Below, one piece after another: positions 60,651 through 64,000 of a stretch of DNA of 64,000 nucleotides. The DNA lies in NCBI GenBank assembly GCA_045593645.1, contig JAZNWZ010000130.1:242109-306108 (forward strand), in the 5' to 3' direction. Below the pieces are notes generated by a model. That model did not search any database. It saw only the letters and a program-made list of their open reading frames with translations, and was not told where the DNA came from. The DNA is from Fimenecus sp045593645 (GTDB taxonomy: Bacteria > Bacillota > Clostridia > Oscillospirales > Acutalibacteraceae). How positions within the stretch are numbered: the first letter of the stretch is position 1; each line of letters begins with the position of its first letter. The position numbers were made by a program, and so were the translations under genes.

Positions 60651-61209
60651 CTACATTTATATTTATTTTATCGAATTCTTCTTCTGAAACTTCTTCCCAA
60701 TCACTCATATAAGGGATTGCAGGATTTCCATCAACGTCTTCTGCTGCTCTAAACTTTACTGGGTCAGAAGTAAGAAGCTCGCGGAAAATCCAATCACCTT
60801 CTTTCAAAATAAGCTGATAAGTATAAGTATCATCTTTTTGAATTGAAAACCAATATACTTCTCCTTCATACCAACCGTCTCTTTCAAGAATACGTTCAGG
60901 AGTCCATTTAGTCCATTTACCTTTATCGCCCCAATTAGGTGCGTGAATTTTTTCCTGTTCTTTTTTAGGAAGGTCTTCAAAAGGTATACCGTTTTCATTG
61001 TCAATATAATAAGAATAGTTGCCTTGGTCAATAAGCCACTGAGCGTGCTTGTAAGATTCCTCTCTTGATTTTTCGCTGTCAATAACGCCACCGAAAGCTT
61101 TTATGAAAGCACGAGCAACTTCCAAGCTTTGAAGAGAAAACTTTATTGCAATTCCCTTAGGTCCGCAGCCGTTATAAAAATTTGTATTTTTGAAAAACTT
61201 CTTTTCCAT
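60646..61209 (-). CDS. Unknown protein, 187 aa
   Basis: The start was chosen at M-E-K-K-F-F, which has GGAG 9 nt upstream; the ATG 3 codons earlier is too close to it. The protein is aromatic and acidic, with a Q-L-I-L-K-E-G-D-W-I-F-R-E-L beta segment. It follows the 156-aa gene by 2 nt. Function unknown. Confidence 0.65.
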   Translation of the reverse strand: MEKKFFKNTNFYNGCGPKGIAIKFSLQSLEVARAFIKAFGGVIDSEKSREESYKHAQWLIDQGNYSYYIDNENGIPFEDLPKKEQEKIHAPNWGDKGKWTKWTPERILERDGWYEGEVYWFSIQKDDTYTYQLILKEGDWIFRELLTSDPVKFRAAEDVDGNPAIPYMSDWEEVSEEEFDKININVG

Positions 61210-61211
61210 TT

Positions 61212-61682
61212 CTACCATCTCCTGTAGTGGAAACCTGCAGCGTAAGCACGGTTTGCAGCCTTAACGTTTTCAGTTGCCTGAAGTTCAAACTTTGAACAAA
61301 GTTCATCGTAATGAGACTCAAGATATTCAAAACGAGCTGCCTTTTCTTTTTCACCGTCATTTTCGAGGGCAGACAAATCTTCCTCAGTCAAAAAACCGTT
61401 TTCTGAAAGGATACGCTGTATCTGAGCAAGCTGATTGTTTGAAACATAACCCTTTGTTTCAATCTGCTGAACAACTGAAGCTGTAAAGCCTGAAACGAAA
61501 TTGTTCTTTTCGTTCTTTACAAGAATATCGTTTGCAGCAACTACAAACTTATCCATAAGAGCATTGCGAACGTAGTTGTATGGGTTAAGATAAGATGGGC
61601 AGTCCTTTGAGAAAACAAACAAGCGGATTGCTTCCTTGTGAACGCGGCCTGCAAACTTCTCTTCTCTTTCAGCTTTTGTCAT
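61212..61682 (-). CDS. Unknown helical protein, 156 aa
   Basis: The start was chosen at M-T-K-A-E-R, preceded by GAAGGAGG; the longer frame runs through the promoter. Helical, with N-L-F-V-F-like N-terminal hydrophobic residues (A-I-R-L-F-V-F-S-K-D-C) and a C-terminal A-N-R-A-Y-A-A-G-F-H-Y-R-R. P2 promoter upstream. Function unknown. Confidence 0.65.
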   Translation of the reverse strand: MTKAEREEKFAGRVHKEAIRLFVFSKDCPSYLNPYNYVRNALMDKFVVAANDILVKNEKNNFVSGFTASVVQQIETKGYVSNNQLAQIQRILSENGFLTEEDLSALENDGEKEKAARFEYLESHYDELCSKFELQATENVKAANRAYAAGFHYRRW

Positions 61683-61711
61683 AACGTCCTCCTTCAATTG
61701 AACTGACAATA

Positions 61712-61740
61712 ATAATATAAAGATCAACTTACTGAAGTTT
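61712..61740 (-). promoter_or_regulatory. P2 promoter
   Basis: On the - strand AAACTT, 15 nt, TATATTAT, then GAAGGAGG and the ATG at 61682. It overlaps the end of the 104-aa gene. Confidence 0.75.
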
Positions 61741-62043
61741 AGATTTATCGAAAATATTTATGTACTTTTTGTTTGCGTTGTAGCCTTCAGTCAAATAAGT
61801 TTTCTGAAGACCTTTTTTGCCATTGCCTTCAATATAAAGTCCTGCACCGTTTTTCTGAACACGGAATTCAGGTCCATAATGATTATTCAAATCGGGCTCG
61901 ACTTGAAATTCAGTTGCTGAAATTTTGTTATAAGGCTTTACACCTACTGCCTGAACTGTTTCTGTTCTTTTTGTCAATTTTGTTGTTTCATAAAATCTGA
62001 AATAAACGCCTGCTGCCGTTTTAACTTCTGCAACGTAAACCAT
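61729..62043 (-). CDS. Unknown beta-rich protein, 104 aa
   Basis: Beta strands alternate through V-Y-F-R-F-Y-E-T-T-K, V-K-P-Y-N-K-I-S-A-T-E-F and P-E-F-R-V-Q-K-N-G-A. AAGGAGG precedes the ATG, and a P2 promoter drives it. Function unknown. Confidence 0.65.
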   Translation of the reverse strand: MVYVAEVKTAAGVYFRFYETTKLTKRTETVQAVGVKPYNKISATEFQVEPDLNNHYGPEFRVQKNGAGLYIEGNGKKGLQKTYLTEGYNANKKYINIFDKSKLQ

Positions 62044-62064
62044 AACATCCTCCTTACGTCAAAA

Positions 62065-62093
62065 ATAATATAAAGAAGTCGACTGTAAAGTTT
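62065..62093 (-). promoter_or_regulatory. P2 promoter
   Basis: On the - strand AAACTT, 15 nt, TATATTAT, then AAGGAGG and the ATG at 62043. It faces away from the 28-nt element and inverted repeat next to it. Confidence 0.75.
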
Positions 62094-62097
62094 AATC

Positions 62098-62128
62098 ATT
62101 TTGACAAAAAATGTAAATCTGTCAAAAT
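62098..62128. repeat. 9-bp inverted repeat, operator-like
   Basis: ATTTTGACA (62098-62106) and TGTCAAAAT (62120-62128) are perfect inverted copies 13 nt apart. They lie between the P2 promoter and the 28-nt element, where a repressor could affect both directions. Confidence 0.55.
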
Positions 62129-62156
62129 AATTTTTGAACTATAATGGAGGGAATAA
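62129..62156 (+). repeat. 28-nt intergenic element, copy 2
   Basis: Identical to 22096-22123 on the opposite strand. TATAAT lies at 62140-62145 and GGAGGGAAT follows. A transcript from it would soon meet the hairpin at 62191-62223, so it could give a small RNA of roughly 70-80 nt. About 40 further bases on either side of the hairpin hold no recognisable gene. Confidence 0.7.
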
Positions 62157-62190
62157 AAAAAGAAAATATGAAGGTAAATTTATTTAAAAT

Positions 62191-62223
62191 AAAAAAGGAC
62201 AAATCCTTGCGAATTTGTCCTTT
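62191..62223 (-). terminator. Intrinsic terminator after the prohead protease/scaffold gene
   Basis: An 11-bp stem AAAGGACAAAT/ATTTGTCCTTT with an 8-nt loop; the T run is on the - strand (TTTTTTA). On the + strand the hairpin also exists but with only three T. Confidence 0.8.
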
Positions 62224-62243
62224 CGGCTATTTAAGGTTGATTA

Positions 62244-63494
62244 TTACATCAATCCCATTTTTCTCATATTTTCGAGCTCGATTGCGTTGATTTCATCGAT
62301 GTCCTCAGTCATCTTTTCCATACCTGCATCTTCGAGATTCTGCTGTCTCTCGCGGTATGTACCAACACCTTCGTCCCAAGCAGCTGCTTCAGCCTGTCCT
62401 GCAGATTCGTCAATTCTTGGCAAATACTTCAAGAAAGCATCGAAAGCTTCGCGGTATGTTTTTGCACCACGGATCTGACGCTCAAATGGCTTAACTGCTT
62501 CGCCGTACTGTGATACGAGGTCGTTCCAATAATTTTCAACTGCAAGACCTTTGCTCTCGCGGATGTTGAGATATTTTGAAACAGCTTCAACCTGTGCAGG
62601 CTCGAAGTCAAGCTTTGGCTTGTTCATCTGTTTGTATTCTTCAAACTTTGCTTTTTCAGCAGCAAGTGTTGCTTCGTTTTCTTTGATAGTTGTCTGTAAG
62701 CGGATAACCTGCTGACGATATGTGTTCTTGCTTTCGAGAAGTGTAGCATTTTCTTTTTCAAGTTTTGCAATGCTTTCGTTAGCAATCTTAAGGTTGCTCA
62801 TAACGTGATTAAGACGAGTTCTCAATACGCCGCCATCAGATTCCATCTTTTTGTTGCCTTTTGTAAGAGAAGCAACTTTCATTTCAGCTTCAGCAAGTTT
62901 TGCCTCTGATTCTTCAAGTTTTGCTTTCAAATCAGCAACAGTCTTTTCCTCAGCAATTTTTTCGTTTTTAACTGTTTCTTCAGTTTTTGCAATGTGGTTT
63001 TCTTTGAGAGCAAGTTTTGATTGAAGAATTGCGTTTTCTTTTGCAAGTTCGCGGTTGCGAGTTGTCAAGCCTTCGCAGAGTTCCTTATAATCAGCAACCT
63101 GTTCATTAAGAAGAACACCAATCTGAAGATTTTTCTTTGTGTTTTCAACCATTTCGTTGAGGTCACCAAACTCTTTTGTTGCGTTTGCTGCCGACTCAAC
63201 AAGTGCTGTAAGTTCAGCGTGAGTCTTTTCGAGTTTTTCCTGAACTTTGTTGATAAGTTCTTCATCGTTAGACTCTTTAACAAGTTTGAGAAGCTCGTTT
63301 ACTTCTGTGAGCTTTTCCATTGGGTTAGCTGAGTTGTCAGCTTCATTCAACATTGACTCAACCTGCTTCTCAATTACTTTTCTTTCAAGCTTTGAGAGTG
63401 TAGCAGGTCCTACATTAGCAGTTTTGCCTTCCTCGAGTTTTGTCTCAGGTGTTGCAATCTTGCCTTCGTCCATATTTACTGCATCTACTTTCAT
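62244..63494 (-). CDS. Nested in-frame scaffold protein (internal start)
   Basis: Inside the protease/scaffold frame an ATG (M-K-V-D-A-V-N-M-D) is preceded by AAGGAAAGG 8 nt upstream, as good an SD as most real starts here. Translation from it would give a 416-residue protein made of the linker and coiled coil without the protease. Lambda makes its scaffold Nu3 from inside the protease gene C in the same way. Not proven by sequence alone. Confidence 0.45.
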   Translation of the reverse strand: MKVDAVNMDEGKIATPETKLEEGKTANVGPATLSKLERKVIEKQVESMLNEADNSANPMEKLTEVNELLKLVKESNDEELINKVQEKLEKTHAELTALVESAANATKEFGDLNEMVENTKKNLQIGVLLNEQVADYKELCEGLTTRNRELAKENAILQSKLALKENHIAKTEETVKNEKIAEEKTVADLKAKLEESEAKLAEAEMKVASLTKGNKKMESDGGVLRTRLNHVMSNLKIANESIAKLEKENATLLESKNTYRQQVIRLQTTIKENEATLAAEKAKFEEYKQMNKPKLDFEPAQVEAVSKYLNIRESKGLAVENYWNDLVSQYGEAVKPFERQIRGAKTYREAFDAFLKYLPRIDESAGQAEAAAWDEGVGTYRERQQNLEDAGMEKMTEDIDEINAIELENMRKMGLM

Positions 63495-64000
63495 ATGTTT
63501 TTCCTTTCCTTCTATAATCTTTGATTTAGGTGAGATCTCAACAGACTCCCTAGTTTGCTTTGAATATTCAACATTCCCAGGGTTATATGACTGCTCTGAA
63601 GAAATGTCACCGAAAACTGACTGTGACGGATTTGTTACGATGTCTGCCACTCTTTCAATGATATATGTATCTGGGTCAACAGTTTTACCATCAGAAAGTG
63701 TTTCACCAAATCCTGATGAACTGAAACCTACACGTCCACCTGCTTCAATGATTTCCTGAGCAAGACGACCATATTCGCCAACGAATGTACCGATAGCCCA
63801 AATAAGTTTGTTAGCAGTATCAATAATCATATCAAGCCAAACAATAGCTGATGTCTTGAACTGTCCTGGGTCAGCGTCGTCCATTGGGTGATCTGCAAGA
63901 CCACAACCACCTTGCCAAGTATCTCTTTGATTGTTGATAACATTACGCCACAACTGTTCAGTATAAATACGACCGTTGCCGTTTACATTACCGAATCTTG
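62244..64000 (-). CDS. Prohead protease fused to coiled-coil scaffold, 5' partial
   Basis: Assembly protease of the T4 gp21/S78 type joined to a scaffold. The frame is open to the right edge and upstream codons read G-N-V-N-G-N-G-R-I-Y-T-E-Q-L, the N-x-N-G-R-x-Y start of prohead proteases. Catalytic His is in G-L-A-D-H-P and catalytic Ser in V-G-F-S-S-S-G-F-G. After about 150 residues and a polar linker, about 300 residues form a Glu/Lys/Ala coiled coil typical of scaffold cores, ending with R-K-M-G-L-M. Separate genes are usual in T4. An internal ATG at 63494 with a strong SD could give free scaffold. Confidence 0.75.
   Translation of the reverse strand, partial: RFGNVNGNGRIYTEQLWRNVINNQRDTWQGGCGLADHPMDDADPGQFKTSAIVWLDMIIDTANKLIWAIGTFVGEYGRLAQEIIEAGGRVGFSSSGFGETLSDGKTVDPDTYIIERVADIVTNPSQSVFGDISSEQSYNPGNVEYSKQTRESVEISPKSKIIEGKEKHMKVDAVNMDEGKIATPETKLEEGKTANVGPATLSKLERKVIEKQVESMLNEADNSANPMEKLTEVNELLKLVKESNDEELINKVQEKLEKTHAELTALVESAANATKEFGDLNEMVENTKKNLQIGVLLNEQVADYKELCEGLTTRNRELAKENAILQSKLALKENHIAKTEETVKNEKIAEEKTVADLKAKLEESEAKLAEAEMKVASLTKGNKKMESDGGVLRTRLNHVMSNLKIANESIAKLEKENATLLESKNTYRQQVIRLQTTIKENEATLAAEKAKFEEYKQMNKPKLDFEPAQVEAVSKYLNIRESKGLAVENYWNDLVSQYGEAVKPFERQIRGAKTYREAFDAFLKYLPRIDESAGQAEAAAWDEGVGTYRERQQNLEDAGMEKMTEDIDEINAIELENMRKMGLM

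Noticed and set aside
62169..62291. Small + strand frame after the 28-nt element
   Set aside because: Although GGAGG and an ATG occur, the frame runs through the terminator hairpin and into the antisense of the scaffold gene. A short RNA is more likely than a protein.
63247..63759. Long + strand frame opposite the prohead protease/scaffold gene
   Set aside because: It is Ser-rich, has no SD, and mirrors the Ala/Glu/Lys-rich coiled-coil codons of the - strand gene.
1..64000. CRISPR arrays, tRNA genes, rRNA, insertion sequences, integrase
   Set aside because: No regularly spaced repeats, cloverleaf-like segments, transposase motifs or integrase motifs were noticed. A tRNAscan or CRISPR search could overturn this.
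1..64000. Alternative genetic code (recoded stop)
   Set aside because: TGA and TAA both end genes in the expected places (for example 46030, 21514 and 21808 end in TGA) and recognised enzymes contain no internal stops.

Overview
The window is one contiguous piece of a large, AT-rich, double-stranded DNA tailed phage with a contractile tail (a probable jumbo myophage). The evidence is a large terminase, a tail sheath protein, a prohead protease/scaffold fusion, a T4-like pairing of sliding clamp and sigma-like factor, and many short overlapping genes of unknown function. Coding density is very high and no gene-free gap exceeds about 200 bp. Most genes have strong GGAG-type Shine-Dalgarno (SD) sites, TTG starts occur, and TAA and TGA both serve as stops, so the genetic code looks standard. 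The host cannot be named. SD use argues against a typical Bacteroidetes host, and FlgM-like and FlbD-like genes hint at a flagellated one. No tRNA, CRISPR array, integrase or insertion sequence was seen.

Layout. At 1-6178 (+ strand) lie the sliding clamp (cut by the left edge), a sigma-like factor, two probable virion genes and the large terminase. From 6170 to the right edge nearly everything is on the - strand; the exceptions are an adenine methyltransferase (24139-25059) and a small holin-like pair (32934-33747). Within this field: 6.1-14.9 kb holds small unknown genes, an Hsp20-like protein, a UvsY-like protein, an FTR-like Cys protein and an RNA ligase; 15-24 kb holds an AAA+ ATPase, a phosphoesterase, a family of small proteins sharing a P-x-F-F-x-G-l C-terminus, a short NAD-dependent DNA ligase and a FlgM-like peptide; 25-34 kb holds a phosphoribosyltransferase, a beta-CASP nuclease, a nucleotidyltransferase fusion and the tail sheath; 34-45.4 kb holds four genes of a complete nicotinamide-to-NAD pathway (pncA, pncB, nadD, nadE) plus a Nudix hydrolase and a PurA/PurZ-type enzyme; 46-50 kb is an array of small rapidly diverging proteins; 50-58 kb holds CCA transferase, a membrane diguanylate cyclase, an AAA+ ATPase, a macro-domain protein and ThyX; 58-64 kb holds a full-length flotillin and the prohead protease/scaffold.

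Regulation can be read from the sequence. A promoter family called P2 here (AAACTT or GAACTT, exactly 15 nt, TATATTAT) occurs at ten sites with no variation in spacing. A second family, P1 (GTTAATAT, no visible -35), occurs at about a dozen sites. At six of these the motif lies exactly 6 nt before the ATG with no room for an SD, which predicts leaderless mRNAs. P1 often abuts an intrinsic terminator. A -10-only promoter class together with a sigma-like gene next to the sliding clamp recalls T4 late transcription.

The most interesting systems are the complete Preiss-Handler NAD salvage route (with Nudix and macro-domain proteins that may handle ADP-ribose), the membrane diguanylate cyclase with the FlgM-like peptide (possible control of host motility), the phage flotillin, the two promoter classes, and a repeated LFES motif near the N-termini of putative virion proteins that could be a capsid-targeting/cleavage signal.
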